NCBI GenBank assembly: GCA_934654605.1
Contig: CAKUGH010000032.1
Coordinates: 1 to 16,781, forward strand
Source: an uncultured Collinsella sp.
GTDB lineage: Bacteria > Actinomycetota > Coriobacteriia > Coriobacteriales > Coriobacteriaceae
Length of the DNA: 16,781 bases
Direction: 5' to 3'
The notes under the pieces are model-generated. The model was not told where the DNA came from and made no database searches. It was given only the letters and a program-made list of their open reading frames with translations. The position numbers were made by a program, and so were the translations under genes. How positions within the stretch are numbered: the stretch's first letter is position 1; every line of letters starts with the position of its first letter. Shown one piece after another: positions 1-7,297 of the stretch.

Positions 1-16
1 TTGTTAAATCGAGCAT
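1..16 (-). CDS. Possible 5' end of a gene downstream of the MurR/RpiR regulator (partial)
   Basis: An ATG at 16-14 on the minus strand opens a frame (M-L-D-L-T) that runs off the window. It begins 10 bases past the TGA stop of the regulator and is preceded by a GAGGTGA-like ribosome binding site about six bases upstream, which overlaps the end of the regulator gene. Only five codons are visible, so the product cannot be identified. MurR/RpiR regulators are often next to the sugar or amino-sugar genes they control, so a cotranscribed metabolic gene would be expected; this is inference from the neighbourhood only. Confidence 0.35.
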
Positions 17-26
17 TTCATTCACC

Positions 27-878
27 TCATCTTTCCTGTTTCTCGATGTAGTTTTGCTTAATGACATGCGTCGCCCGCTCGTAGTCGCTGGCAACGTAAG
101 CAGCGTACAGGGCATCGACAACCATAAGCTGGGCCATACGCGAAGCCATGGCACCGCTGCGGACCAAGGGCTCACTCGCAGCGACGCCGAGCACGGCATC
201 GGCCATGGCGGCAAGCTTGGACGACCCATCTACTTTGGTCACGGCCACAACGGGACAGTTGTGACGTTGAGCCTCGACGGTGCAGTCCAGCACTTCTTGC
301 GTTAAGCCCGAGTAGCTAAAGGCAATTGCCATATCGCCCTCATGCATGTTCTTGGCACACAAGAGCTGGTCATGCCAGTCGTCGTACAGATGGCACTCTT
401 TGTCGACACGCATGAGCTTTTGCGCCAGATCGTGCGCGACCAAACGAGAGGCACCGATACCGAACAGATTGACCGCGCGTGCCCGCTTAAGATGGGCCGC
501 GCATCGCTCCAAGACGGTGTAATCGAGCGTTCGCGCCGTCGCTTCGATCGTGCGCACGTTGCTTTTCATCACCTTCCCCACGATACGTTCGATGCTGTCG
601 TCCATGGAGATGTCCTCGAGGGCAACGTCTTTCTTGTCACCCAAGAGTGCCAGTTCGGCAATCAGTTCGCGCTGGAACTCCTTGTAGCCCGCAAAACCCA
701 AGCGCTTGCAAAAACGCAAAATGCTCGAGGGCGAGGAGAACGTGGCGTCGGCAAGACTGCGGACGGACAGCCCGACCACCTCGTGCGGATGAGCGCTCAC
801 GTATGCGATGACATTGCGTTCCGCCGGACTCGCGCTGAGCTCACGCTCGCGAAGCCTTAAAAGCAATCCGTTTGCCAT
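27..878 (-). CDS. MurR/RpiR family transcriptional regulator (HTH + SIS domain)
   Basis: This gene encodes a 283-residue regulator. The N-terminal ~75 residues form an RpiR-type helix-turn-helix, with SVRSLADATFSSPSSILRFCKRLGF as recognisable HTH residues in two stretches. The C-terminal part (about residues 115-255) is a SIS sugar-phosphate-binding domain with AVNLFGIGASRLVAHDLAQK and FSYSGLTQEV matching the phosphosugar loop pattern. Family members sense sugar phosphates or amino-sugar phosphates and act as repressors or activators in the cytoplasm. The ATG at 878 was chosen because GGAGGT lies eight bases upstream; a GTG at 887 would overlap that site. It ends with TGA, one of only two TGA stops in the window. 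A small palindrome upstream (913-925) could be its own operator. The effector and targets cannot be told from this window. Confidence 0.9.
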   Translation of the reverse strand: MANGLLLRLRERELSASPAERNVIAYVSAHPHEVVGLSVRSLADATFSSPSSILRFCKRLGFAGYKEFQRELIAELALLGDKKDVALEDISMDDSIERIVGKVMKSNVRTIEATARTLDYTVLERCAAHLKRARAVNLFGIGASRLVAHDLAQKLMRVDKECHLYDDWHDQLLCAKNMHEGDMAIAFSYSGLTQEVLDCTVEAQRHNCPVVAVTKVDGSSKLAAMADAVLGVAASEPLVRSGAMASRMAQLMVVDALYAAYVASDYERATHVIKQNYIEKQER

Positions 879-912
879 CTCAAACACCTCCGTTGAGAAG
901 AATTAAAGACCA

Positions 913-952
913 ACGAACGATTCGTACCGGATATAAACAGCTTTTACGGTAC
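913..952. promoter_or_regulatory. Candidate operator region upstream of the MurR/RpiR regulator
   Basis: Two inverted repeats lie 35-75 bp upstream of the regulator start. One is ACGAA-CGA-TTCGT at 913-925. The second is GTACCG (924-929) facing CGGTAC (947-952) across a 17-base AT-rich spacer. RpiR-family proteins bind short palindromes near their own promoters, so autoregulation is plausible. No convincing -35/-10 pair was identified, and binding is not shown. Confidence 0.3.
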
Positions 953-974
953 ATTGTGCCGCATCGTGGCGCAC

Positions 975-1001
975 AAAGGGCGAGCGTTCTACCGCTCGCC
1001 C
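975..1001 (-). terminator. Intrinsic terminator after the VanZ-family gene
   Basis: A perfect 9-bp GC-rich hairpin (GGGCGAGCG at 978-986 pairing with CGCTCGCCC at 993-1001, six-base loop) lies 82 bp beyond the vanZ-like stop. Read on the minus strand it is followed by a short TTTGTG tract, so it is a modest terminator separating this gene from the MurR/RpiR regulator. Confidence 0.6.
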
Positions 1002-1082
1002 CTCAAATCCGACCGCTCGGAAATACGCGCGACACAAAATAATTCAACAAGGTCGCATTATCAGAAACGGGTTTGTTACCGG

Positions 1083-1658
1083 CTAGCGCCTCGCATGAGC
1101 GCCGATGGGGCGCGTCACGTGGTGCACCCATACGGAGACCAGCAACACCAACAGCATGGCGGTGACATAGCCTGCGGCATCGAAGCCCAGGTCGATCATG
1201 TCGAAATGACGACCGGGAACAAAGATCTTGTGCACTTGGTCACCGACAGAGCAGACGGCGCAAAAGGCCAGGAGGGGCACGCACCGCAATCGAGTGGGCG
1301 ACACACGCTTATCCAAGCACACCGCCGCCAACGAGGCAAACAGCCCAACAAAGAAGAACTCTACGGTATGGGCGACACGGCGGATGTTGGTGCCCATCCA
1401 CATGCGAACGGGGGCAAGCGGGTCGGGGTGGGCGACGATAGCCGCTGAGCCCGCGTCCCCGGCGGCATCTCCCGCCTGGGTCTCCCCCGCAGTCTCGGGC
1501 TGCACACTGGCGCTATGCCCCTCCACCACGTGCGCGGTCGACTCGCTGAGCGACGACGTCTGCTCCACGTTCTGCTCCGTCAGCATCCAAATACTTGTCA
1601 GCGTCACGGCCAGCAGGGCAACCGAAATCCATCCGACTATGTGCTTCACACGCGCCAA
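1083..1658 (-). CDS. VanZ-family membrane protein with a long low-complexity linker
   Basis: This 191-residue protein begins with a transmembrane helix (about 8-27). An Ala/Gly/Glu/Thr-rich hydrophilic stretch follows (about 28-88), then the VanZ-like core. The core shows RVAHTVEFFFVGL (94-106) and DQVHKIFVPGRHFDMIDLGF (140-159), matching the family's R-x-x-x-H-x-x-E-F-F and D-x-x-x-Q/H...PGR-x-F-D-x-x-D patterns, and ends in a further hydrophobic helix (165-178). VanZ relatives are small membrane proteins; VanZ itself gives low-level teicoplanin resistance, but most homologues have no known role and no van genes are nearby. The start is a TTG at 1658 because GGAGG lies seven bases upstream. 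The linker between helix 1 and the core is longer than I expect for the family. It stops with TAG. Confidence 0.85.
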   Translation of the reverse strand: MARVKHIVGWISVALLAVTLTSIWMLTEQNVEQTSSLSESTAHVVEGHSASVQPETAGETQAGDAAGDAGSAAIVAHPDPLAPVRMWMGTNIRRVAHTVEFFFVGLFASLAAVCLDKRVSPTRLRCVPLLAFCAVCSVGDQVHKIFVPGRHFDMIDLGFDAAGYVTAMLLVLLVSVWVHHVTRPIGAHARR

Positions 1659-1744
1659 GGGCTAACCTCCGTCATTTTTTGAGCAGCAGCGAGTGTACCC
1701 CCAAATGCGATTGCCGCCGTAGCGAAATCCAAAATGTTCGAATC

Positions 1745-1770
1745 GGGGCGCCAAAGGAACGCTACGCCCC
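1745..1770 (-). terminator. Weak hairpin at the end of the recombinase gene
   Basis: GGGGCG (1745-1750) pairs with CGCCCC (1765-1770) across a 14-base loop, the stem overlapping the recombinase TAG stop. There is no good T-tract on the minus strand, so it may be only a 3' end-stabilising hairpin or chance. Confidence 0.25.
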
Positions 1771-2375
1771 TACTCCATCTCGCGCATCCAACGGTCGAAC
1801 GTCCCTACGCACACGCCCAGCCGCTTTGCCGCCTGGCTCCGCGTGATATCACCCGCCTCGTAGGTATCGCGTACCAGCTCAAATTGCGGAGGACAGGGTT
1901 TGCGGGGCCGGCCAAAGCGCACGCCGCGCGCTCGCGCCGCCGCAATGCCCTCGGCTTGGCGCCGGTGAATGTTCTCGCGCTCCACCTGCGCCACATAGCT
2001 CAACAGCTGTAAAACAATGTCGGCGATCAGCGTGCTCGTCACATCCGACCCACCGCAGTCTCTAGCGCGCGTGTCGAGCAACGGCATGTCCAGCACCACG
2101 ATGGCAGCGCCGAGCTCTTTGGTGATGCACCGCCATTCCTCGAGGATCTCGCTGTAGTTGCGACCCAGGCGATCGATAGAAAGCACCACCAGCACATCGC
2201 CGGAATCCAACGCGCACAGCAGGTCGCGATACCGCGGTCGGTCGAAGTCCTTGCCGCTCGCGTGATCGGCAAAGATATTCGCCGGCTCCACGCCATAGGC
2301 GCCCAGCGCATCCAGTTGCCGATTCAGGTTTTGATCACGCGAGCTCACCCGCGCATACCCGTACACCGTTGCCAT
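1770..2375 (-). CDS. Serine recombinase (resolvase/invertase family)
   Basis: This 201-residue protein is a small serine recombinase. The N-terminal catalytic domain opens with YGYARVSSRDQNLNRQLDAL. By alignment with gamma-delta resolvase, the serine of ARVS (residue 11) is the nucleophile and Arg9 the adjacent active-site arginine. SIDRLGRN is the second conserved arginine motif. QVERENIHRRQAEGI matches the long E helix, and a C-terminal HTH with ITRSQAAKRLGVCVGTFDRW should bind the crossover site. Full catalytic motifs and normal length suggest it is active. The ATG at 2375 is preferred to a TTG ten codons upstream, which lies inside the 2396-2438 repeat. It stands alone: no transposase, no invertible genes and no clear crossover site were seen, so it may be a remnant of a transposon or a domesticated invertase. 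It stops with TAG. Confidence 0.9.
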   Translation of the reverse strand: MATVYGYARVSSRDQNLNRQLDALGAYGVEPANIFADHASGKDFDRPRYRDLLCALDSGDVLVVLSIDRLGRNYSEILEEWRCITKELGAAIVVLDMPLLDTRARDCGGSDVTSTLIADIVLQLLSYVAQVERENIHRRQAEGIAAARARGVRFGRPRKPCPPQFELVRDTYEAGDITRSQAAKRLGVCVGTFDRWMREME

Positions 2376-2395
2376 GTCATCCCCGCTCTCTCGTA

Positions 2396-2438
2396 AACCT
2401 GCCAAAAAGGGACAGGTTTATTTTGGTAGGTTTTATCT
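2396..2438. repeat. 43-bp hairpin repeat, copy 1
   Basis: AACCTGCCAAAA (2396-2407) pairs with TTTTGGTAGGTT (2421-2432; one G-T wobble at 2427) around the loop AGGGACAGGTTTA. An alternative inner stem AAACCTG/CAGGTTT is also possible. The whole 43 bp recurs at 15876-15918 with a single difference (2427 T versus 15907 C). It lies 21 bp upstream of the recombinase ATG, between that gene and the rnr terminator. It resembles REP-like palindromic units; no transposase is in the window. Confidence 0.85.
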
Positions 2439-2494
2439 CCCATATCGCAAGCAGAAGGGCAAACGAGCGTACAACGAGACGATTGAGGTGCCAC

Positions 2495-2522
2495 AAAAAA
2501 GGACGGCCCCAAAAGACCGCCC
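2495..2522 (-). terminator. Intrinsic terminator of rnr
   Basis: On the minus strand an 8-bp stem (plus-strand arms GGACGGCC 2501-2508 and GACCGCCC 2515-2522, with two G-U pairs) and a six-base loop are followed by six Ts (plus-strand As at 2495-2500). It is 28 bases past the rnr stop, in the expected place and orientation. Confidence 0.85.
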
Positions 2523-2549
2523 CGTTCTCTATGAATCACCAAATTCCGG

Positions 2550-4685
2550 CTAATGAATAAGCCTGAAATCCAAGTGCCCGCGCGTGGTGTTGACGCGCGA
2601 GACCTCGATGATCACGCGCTGCCCCAGCTCATAGCGAGTCCCCGTGTCGGCGCCCGTGAGCGTGAGCGCGTCCTCATCAAACTCGAACCATTCGTTGCCC
2701 AGACTCTTGATCGAAACCAAACCCTCAACCTGTGTCAGATCAAGGCGCACAAAGAGGCCCATGCTGCTGACCCACGAGATCGTTCCGGCATAGCGCTCGC
2801 CCAGGCGGTCCTCGTAGTACTGGGCGATCTTGATCTTTTGCGTCGCATGGCTGGCGGCGTCGGCCGCACGCTCGGCATCGCTGCACGCGCGGCAAATCTG
2901 CGGCAGGATGCGCGGCAGGGACTCGCGACCCTTACCGATCAGCCGCGGCGTACGCACCAAGGCGTCCTTGCCGCCCATCCGCTCGTAGGCCAGCTGCAAC
3001 TTGAGTACGCGATGCACCACCAGGTCGGGATAGCGGCGAATGGGGCTCGTAAAGTGGCAATAGCACGGCGCGGCAAGTGCAAAGTGGCCCTCGTTGCGCG
3101 GCTTGTACAGTGCGCGCTGCATACTGCGCAGTAGCAACGTGTTGACGAGCGGCGCGTTGGCCGTACCGGCTGCGGCATCAACCGCCGCCTGCAGCTCGTC
3201 GGGGCTTCCCAGAGCAATACCGGACGCGCGACGGTCATCGATGATACCCAGCTGTGCCAACGCCACGGCGGCACCGTGCAGGCTGTCGGGACTGGGATCG
3301 TCGTGCACGCGATAGCAGGCCTCGATATCGCGGTCGGCCAGCCACTCCGCCACGCACTCGTTGGCCAGCAGCATGGATTCCTCAATCAACGACGTGGCAC
3401 ACGAGCGCTCACGGGCCACGATCTGCACGGGCACACCGTCCTCGTCCAGCAGCGCACGGATCTCGGCCGTATCAAAGTCGACCGAACCGCGCGCGCGACG
3501 AATACGACGGCGAAGCTCGGCGAGCTCGTTGGCAGCTACGAGGAAATCCCCCAAGCCGACGTTATAGCCGCGAGCGGTTTTCTCGCACGCAAGCCCGCGC
3601 TCGAGCGCTTCCTCGCGCGAGGCTTCAACCGCGGCAACATCCTCGGCGGCGCCCTCCAGCACCGAATACTCCACCGCACCGGCACGTACCAGCAGCGCCT
3701 CAGCACCGTCGTAGTCCATGCGCACGCGCGAGCGAATCACGCTGGGATAGGGATCGTAATGGCGCACGCGACCCTGCGCGTCGAGCTCAATGTCGACGGT
3801 AAACGCCAAGCGGTCCTCGTCGGGACGCAGCGAGCACAAATCGTTCGACAGGCGCTCGGGCAACATGGGCAGCACGCGATCGGCAAGATACACCGACGTC
3901 GTGCGATGGCGGGCCTCCAGATCGATATGTCCGTCCCAGGCAACATAGTGCGAAACGTCGGCAATATGGACACCCAGCTTGTAGCCACCCTCGGGCGTAC
4001 GCTCCAGCGAAATGGCGTCGTCAAAGTCGCGCGCGTCGACCGGGTCAATCGTAATGACAAAGCGGTCGCGCAGGTCTCGGCGGAGCGGGTCCTTAAGTGC
4101 CGAGGCCACATCGAGCGAAAGCGCCTCGGCCTCGGCTAGCGCGGCCTCGGGATAAGTATCGGTATAGCCATAGCGCGCCATCACATACTGAACGCCCAAA
4201 TCGGGCGCATCATCGCCGCCAATGCGGCGCTCGATCGTCACGGTACCCGATTCCAGGCGCGTCGGATATGTCAGAATGCGCGCGACGACCGCATCGCCCG
4301 GATGAACGCCCAAGCGCTCCGCCGAGGTGTCCTCCGGCAGAATAAAGAAATCGGCCTTAAGGCGAGAATCAAGCGGCTCGATCACCCCGAGCGGGCCGGC
4401 GGTCTGGTACGTGCCCACCACACTAATGGCCGCACGCTCGACGACGCCCTCGATTACGGCGCGTCGCTCGCCATGCGGGCTGTTCTTAATGCTTACGGCA
4501 ACGGTATCACCGTCCATAATCTCGCGCTTGCCGCGGCCCATGACCTTGTAGTCGCCGTTTTCGGTTACAACGTAGGCGCTATGCTCATGGAGCTGCACGC
4601 GTCCGGTCAGACTCGGGCGACGCTCGCTGCGCACCGGCCCGCGCTTATTGCGAGCTCCACGCTTATGCTTGTTATTGCGCCCCAT
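2550..4685 (-). CDS. rnr: Ribonuclease R
   Basis: This 711-residue RNB-family 3'-5' exoribonuclease degrades structured RNA and, with SmpB/tmRNA, mRNAs on stalled ribosomes. A Lys/Arg-rich tail (1-24) precedes cold-shock/OB-fold domains (about 25-175). The RNB catalytic core has ITIDPVDARDFDDAISL, with the four metal-binding aspartates at 214, 220, 222 and 223. GVHIADVSHYV, RVLPMLPERLSNDLCSL and FTSPIRRYPDLVVHRVL follow, and a C-terminal S1 domain runs from about 630 to 711. It is shorter than the E. coli enzyme (813 residues) and lacks the N-terminal winged-helix extension. The ATG at 4685 has AAGGAGG five bases upstream. It follows ftsX but is separated by a strong terminator, so it probably has its own promoter; none was clear. 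smpB is not in the window. The stop is TAG. Confidence 0.95.
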   Translation of the reverse strand: MGRNNKHKRGARNKRGPVRSERRPSLTGRVQLHEHSAYVVTENGDYKVMGRGKREIMDGDTVAVSIKNSPHGERRAVIEGVVERAAISVVGTYQTAGPLGVIEPLDSRLKADFFILPEDTSAERLGVHPGDAVVARILTYPTRLESGTVTIERRIGGDDAPDLGVQYVMARYGYTDTYPEAALAEAEALSLDVASALKDPLRRDLRDRFVITIDPVDARDFDDAISLERTPEGGYKLGVHIADVSHYVAWDGHIDLEARHRTTSVYLADRVLPMLPERLSNDLCSLRPDEDRLAFTVDIELDAQGRVRHYDPYPSVIRSRVRMDYDGAEALLVRAGAVEYSVLEGAAEDVAAVEASREEALERGLACEKTARGYNVGLGDFLVAANELAELRRRIRRARGSVDFDTAEIRALLDEDGVPVQIVARERSCATSLIEESMLLANECVAEWLADRDIEACYRVHDDPSPDSLHGAAVALAQLGIIDDRRASGIALGSPDELQAAVDAAAGTANAPLVNTLLLRSMQRALYKPRNEGHFALAAPCYCHFTSPIRRYPDLVVHRVLKLQLAYERMGGKDALVRTPRLIGKGRESLPRILPQICRACSDAERAADAASHATQKIKIAQYYEDRLGERYAGTISWVSSMGLFVRLDLTQVEGLVSIKSLGNEWFEFDEDALTLTGADTGTRYELGQRVIIEVSRVNTTRGHLDFRLIH

Positions 4686-4750
4686 GGCGCCTCCTTACTA
4701 TCGATGGCCGTTTACACCCCAAGAGTCTACCCAAATGATCCCTAGGGGAC

Positions 4751-4785
4751 AAAAAACGGGCCGCCCCCAAAAGAGACGACCCGTT
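4751..4785 (-). terminator. Intrinsic terminator of ftsEX
   Basis: AACGGGCCGCCCC (4755-4767) pairs with GAGACGACCCGTT (4773-4785); on the minus strand all 13 positions pair, with three G-U wobbles. A run of Ts follows (plus-strand As at 4751-4756). It lies 24 bases past the ftsX stop and separates ftsEX from rnr. Confidence 0.9.
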
Positions 4786-4808
4786 GAAGGAACGAATTCC
4801 AAGCATGC

Positions 4809-5729
4809 CTACACGCGCAGATAGCGGCGCATGGCGATGGCGGAACCAAAGAGACCGATCAGCACGCCAACCAGAATCAGCGCGGCGTAGGTCACCAGGT
4901 AGTACTGCATCGGCAGCGCAAACGACATCCAGCCGATGCTCTCCTGCAGACGCGGAACCATCAGGTTGCGCAGCAGCTCCAGCACGCCGATGGAAAGCAG
5001 CGAGCCCAAAATAGCCTGCAGCACGCCCTCGGTAATGAACGGCCCGCGAATGAAGCCGTTGCTTGCGCCCACCAGACGCATGATCGCGATCTCACGACGA
5101 CGCGCCGTAATGGACAGGCGGATCGTGTTGTTAATGAAAATGAACGCGATAAAGGTCAGCAGGCCGACGAGCACCACAGCGGCGATACGGATGTAGTTCG
5201 TCACCTGGAACAGGCGGCTCACTTCCTCCTGGCCGTACAGAACGCTCGCGTTAACGTCGCCGTCGTCCGCGATCTTCTGAAAATCGGCGTTCTTCTTGAG
5301 CTTCTGGGCCGTGCTCTCGACCATGGACGGATCGTCCATCTCGATGGCAAACGAAGCCGGCAGTGGGTTCTGACCGTCGAGCGCGCTCATGGTAGCGTCG
5401 GCGTTACCCGACATCTTGCTCGTGTACTCGGCCAGCGCGTCGTCCTTGTCCTTGTACGTCACGGACTTGACGTTGCTCCACGTCTTGAGCTCGGCCTCAA
5501 AGGCCTGAACATCTGCCTGGTCGGCGTCATCGCTAATAAAGGCGTTGATGACGACCTGATCCTCGACGGTGCCGATCACGGAGTTCAGCATCGCGGAACC
5601 CATAATGAACAGGCCGATGATAAACAGCGAAAGGAAGATCGTGATAACGGCGCCGAGCGAGGTGGTCCAGTTACGGAAGAAGTGGCTGATTGCCTCTTTG
5701 AGCGAGTAGCCCACGTTAGTTGGTGCCAT
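4809..5729 (-). CDS. ftsX: Cell division protein FtsX
   Basis: This 306-residue membrane protein is the permease-like partner of FtsE. It has a short cytoplasmic N-terminus with SLKEAISHFFRNW, TM1 (about 24-47), a large extracytoplasmic loop (48-178) containing NPLPASFAIEM, TM2 (180-202), the cytoplasmic RREIAIMRLVGAS coupling segment (211-223), TM3 (232-254) and TM4 (275-300). FtsX does not transport a substrate; it passes the ATPase cycle of FtsE across the membrane to activate peptidoglycan hydrolases at the septum or sidewall. Its ATG overlaps the end of ftsE by 14 bp, and a GGGAGG lies 11 bases upstream, so the two are made together. No hydrolase gene follows; a terminator does. Length and topology are normal. 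The stop is TAG. Confidence 0.95.
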   Translation of the reverse strand: MAPTNVGYSLKEAISHFFRNWTTSLGAVITIFLSLFIIGLFIMGSAMLNSVIGTVEDQVVINAFISDDADQADVQAFEAELKTWSNVKSVTYKDKDDALAEYTSKMSGNADATMSALDGQNPLPASFAIEMDDPSMVESTAQKLKKNADFQKIADDGDVNASVLYGQEEVSRLFQVTNYIRIAAVVLVGLLTFIAFIFINNTIRLSITARRREIAIMRLVGASNGFIRGPFITEGVLQAILGSLLSIGVLELLRNLMVPRLQESIGWMSFALPMQYYLVTYAALILVGVLIGLFGSAIAMRRYLRV

Positions 5730-6936
5730 AGTTGCCGTAACCTCCCCTCTCCTGGTCGCGGATTACGTGGCCGCCCTCGAGGGCGATCACGCGACGGTGC
5801 ATGCTATCGACCATCTCGCGGTCGTGCGTAGCGACGATCACGGTGGTGCCGGTGCGGTTAATGCGCTCGAGCAGCTTCATGATGCCCAGCGAAATCGCCG
5901 GGTCGAGGTTGCCCGTGGGTTCGTCGCAGATCAGCAGCGGCGGGCGGTTGACCATAGCGCGGGCAACGGCCACGCGCTGCTGCTCGCCACCGGAAAGCTG
6001 GTCGGGCAGTGAGTCCATCTGATCGGCCAGACCGACCAGACGCAGCACCTCGGGCACCTGGCTGCGAATGACGCCCTTGGGCTTGCCGATGCACTGCAGG
6101 GCAAACGCCACGTTTTCGTAGGCGGTCTTTTGCGGCAGGAGCTTAAAGTCCTGGAACACGGCGCCAATCTGACGACGCAGGAACGGAACCTTGCGGTTCT
6201 TGATCTTCATGAGATCCTGGCCGGCGACCAAAATGCGGCCGCTCGTGGGCTTGACGTCGCGGTTGAGCGTCGACAGCAGCGTGGTCTTACCCGAGCCGGA
6301 GTGACCGACCAAAAAGACGAACTCGCCCGGATAGATCTCGATGTTGATGTCGTCGAGTGCGGGTTTGTTGGGCTGCGCCGGGTAGATCTTGGTGACGTGC
6401 TCCATAAGGATGACGGGCTCGACACCGGCCTGCTTGGCCATCTTCTTGCGGCTGGCCTGCGGATCGATGGGCGCAAACACCGACGTGAAGTCGGGGTTGT
6501 TAAGCGCGTTGTCGAGGCTTGCGACCTCGGCAGCCTGATCGCGCTCGACCACGGGAGCCGCAGGCTGGGTGGGGTCGGGGATGCCGGCAAAGAGGCCGGA
6601 CTGCGCGGGCTGCGGCGCGGGAGTCGCAGGGGCCATGGGATCGGGGATGCCGGCCATGGTAGGCTGCGGCGCGGTGGCGCTCGTCTGAGGCTGAGCCACG
6701 CGGGCGGTCACCGTCTGAACGGGCTCAAAGCCCGCCGTGCCGGAAAGCGCAACATCGTTGTTGGGGTTGTAGGCAAAGGGATCTGCCGCCGGCTGTGCCT
6801 GATCTGCCGGCTGTGCGGGGATCGGGCTAAACAGCTGATCCTCTGAATCCGGAGTGGCGAAACGACTGCCCGCGACGCTCGGCTGCGTCTTGGGGGCATC
6901 ATCGCCCGCACCGGAGGTACGGAAGTGGTTACCCAC
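5716..6936 (-). CDS. ftsE: Cell division ATP-binding protein FtsE with long N-terminal extension
   Basis: This 406-residue protein is about 170 residues longer than classical FtsE (around 220-230). The ABC ATPase starts near residue 174 (PVILMEHVTKIYP) and is complete: Walker A GHSGSGKTT (211-219), Q-loop FQDFKLL (261-267), signature LSGGEQQR (314-321), Walker B LLICDEP (334-340) and H-loop His371. It binds FtsX and couples ATP hydrolysis to cell-wall hydrolase activation. Residues 1-170 are Pro/Ala/Gln-rich and probably disordered, with AGIPDP present twice (95-100 and 117-122) and a basic SRKKMAK patch (162-168). The GTG at 6936 has AAGGAG six bases upstream, so the extension is probably translated. 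An internal start near the ATPase domain cannot be excluded. It overlaps ftsX by 14 bp and stops with TAA. Confidence 0.93.
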   Translation of the reverse strand: MGNHFRTSGAGDDAPKTQPSVAGSRFATPDSEDQLFSPIPAQPADQAQPAADPFAYNPNNDVALSGTAGFEPVQTVTARVAQPQTSATAPQPTMAGIPDPMAPATPAPQPAQSGLFAGIPDPTQPAAPVVERDQAAEVASLDNALNNPDFTSVFAPIDPQASRKKMAKQAGVEPVILMEHVTKIYPAQPNKPALDDINIEIYPGEFVFLVGHSGSGKTTLLSTLNRDVKPTSGRILVAGQDLMKIKNRKVPFLRRQIGAVFQDFKLLPQKTAYENVAFALQCIGKPKGVIRSQVPEVLRLVGLADQMDSLPDQLSGGEQQRVAVARAMVNRPPLLICDEPTGNLDPAISLGIMKLLERINRTGTTVIVATHDREMVDSMHRRVIALEGGHVIRDQERGGYGNYGTN

Positions 6937-6975
6937 TGGTGCTCCTTATCGTCGTGCGTTTAAACTACATGAGCG

Positions 6976-7220
6976 CTTTGTATTTTAGCAGCATTGTCTT
7001 TGCTGCACATAAGAAGCATGGCGGGCTTTGCATTCCCACCGGCCGGGCACAGGGTTACCTCCCAAATCGTCCTCGCGCATGGTCGGCATTTGTCCTGCTC
7101 CTGCGGAGCTGCGGACAAACGCCGACCTGCGCTGCGGAAAGATTTGGGAGGTAACCCTGTGCCCGGCCTGCGGCTACTATGGGGCCGCCGCATCTACGTT
7201 GTGATGCTGCGCATACAAAG
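6976..7220. repeat. Large nested palindromic element (MITE/REP-like) between ftsE and the zinc-ribbon gene
   Basis: The core is a perfect 28-bp inverted repeat at 7041-7068 and 7141-7168 (arm begins GGCCGGGCACAGGG). Inside it are a 15-bp pair with one mismatch (7081-7095 / 7113-7127) and a terminal hairpin GCTCC-TGC-GGAGC (7097-7109), making a nearly continuous 128-base fold. Outside it, CTTTGTAT...GCAGCAT (6976-6994) faces ATGCTGC..ATACAAAG (7204-7220), giving a nested palindrome of about 245 bp. No open frame of note lies within. No target-site duplication was found. Together with the next hairpin it fills most of the 520-bp gap between the divergently oriented ftsE and zinc-ribbon gene. 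Confidence 0.85.
6982..6990 (-). promoter_or_regulatory. ftsE: Candidate extended -10 element of ftsE
   Basis: On the minus strand TGCTAAAAT reads as an extended -10 (TGn plus TAAAAT, five of six to TATAAT), 45 bases upstream of the ftsE GTG. No good -35 is seen, as is allowed for extended -10 promoters. It falls inside the outer arm of the large palindrome at 6976-7220. This is a pattern match only. Confidence 0.3.
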
Positions 7221-7297
7221 TTGGGAGGGTCTGAATGGCACTTTGTCGTGCTGGGCCCCTATCCCAATAGAAGCTCTGCTTGATACGGCCTCTTTAG

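Noticed and set aside
1741..1760. TTCGAATC near 1748, resembling the T-arm of a tRNA and a possible attachment site beside the recombinase.
   Set aside because: No acceptor stem, anticodon arm or CCA end can be drawn around it, and no second copy was seen.
2396..2438. CRISPR repeat, suggested by repeated palindromic units.
   Set aside because: There are only two copies, 13.5 kb apart, with no spacer array and no cas genes.
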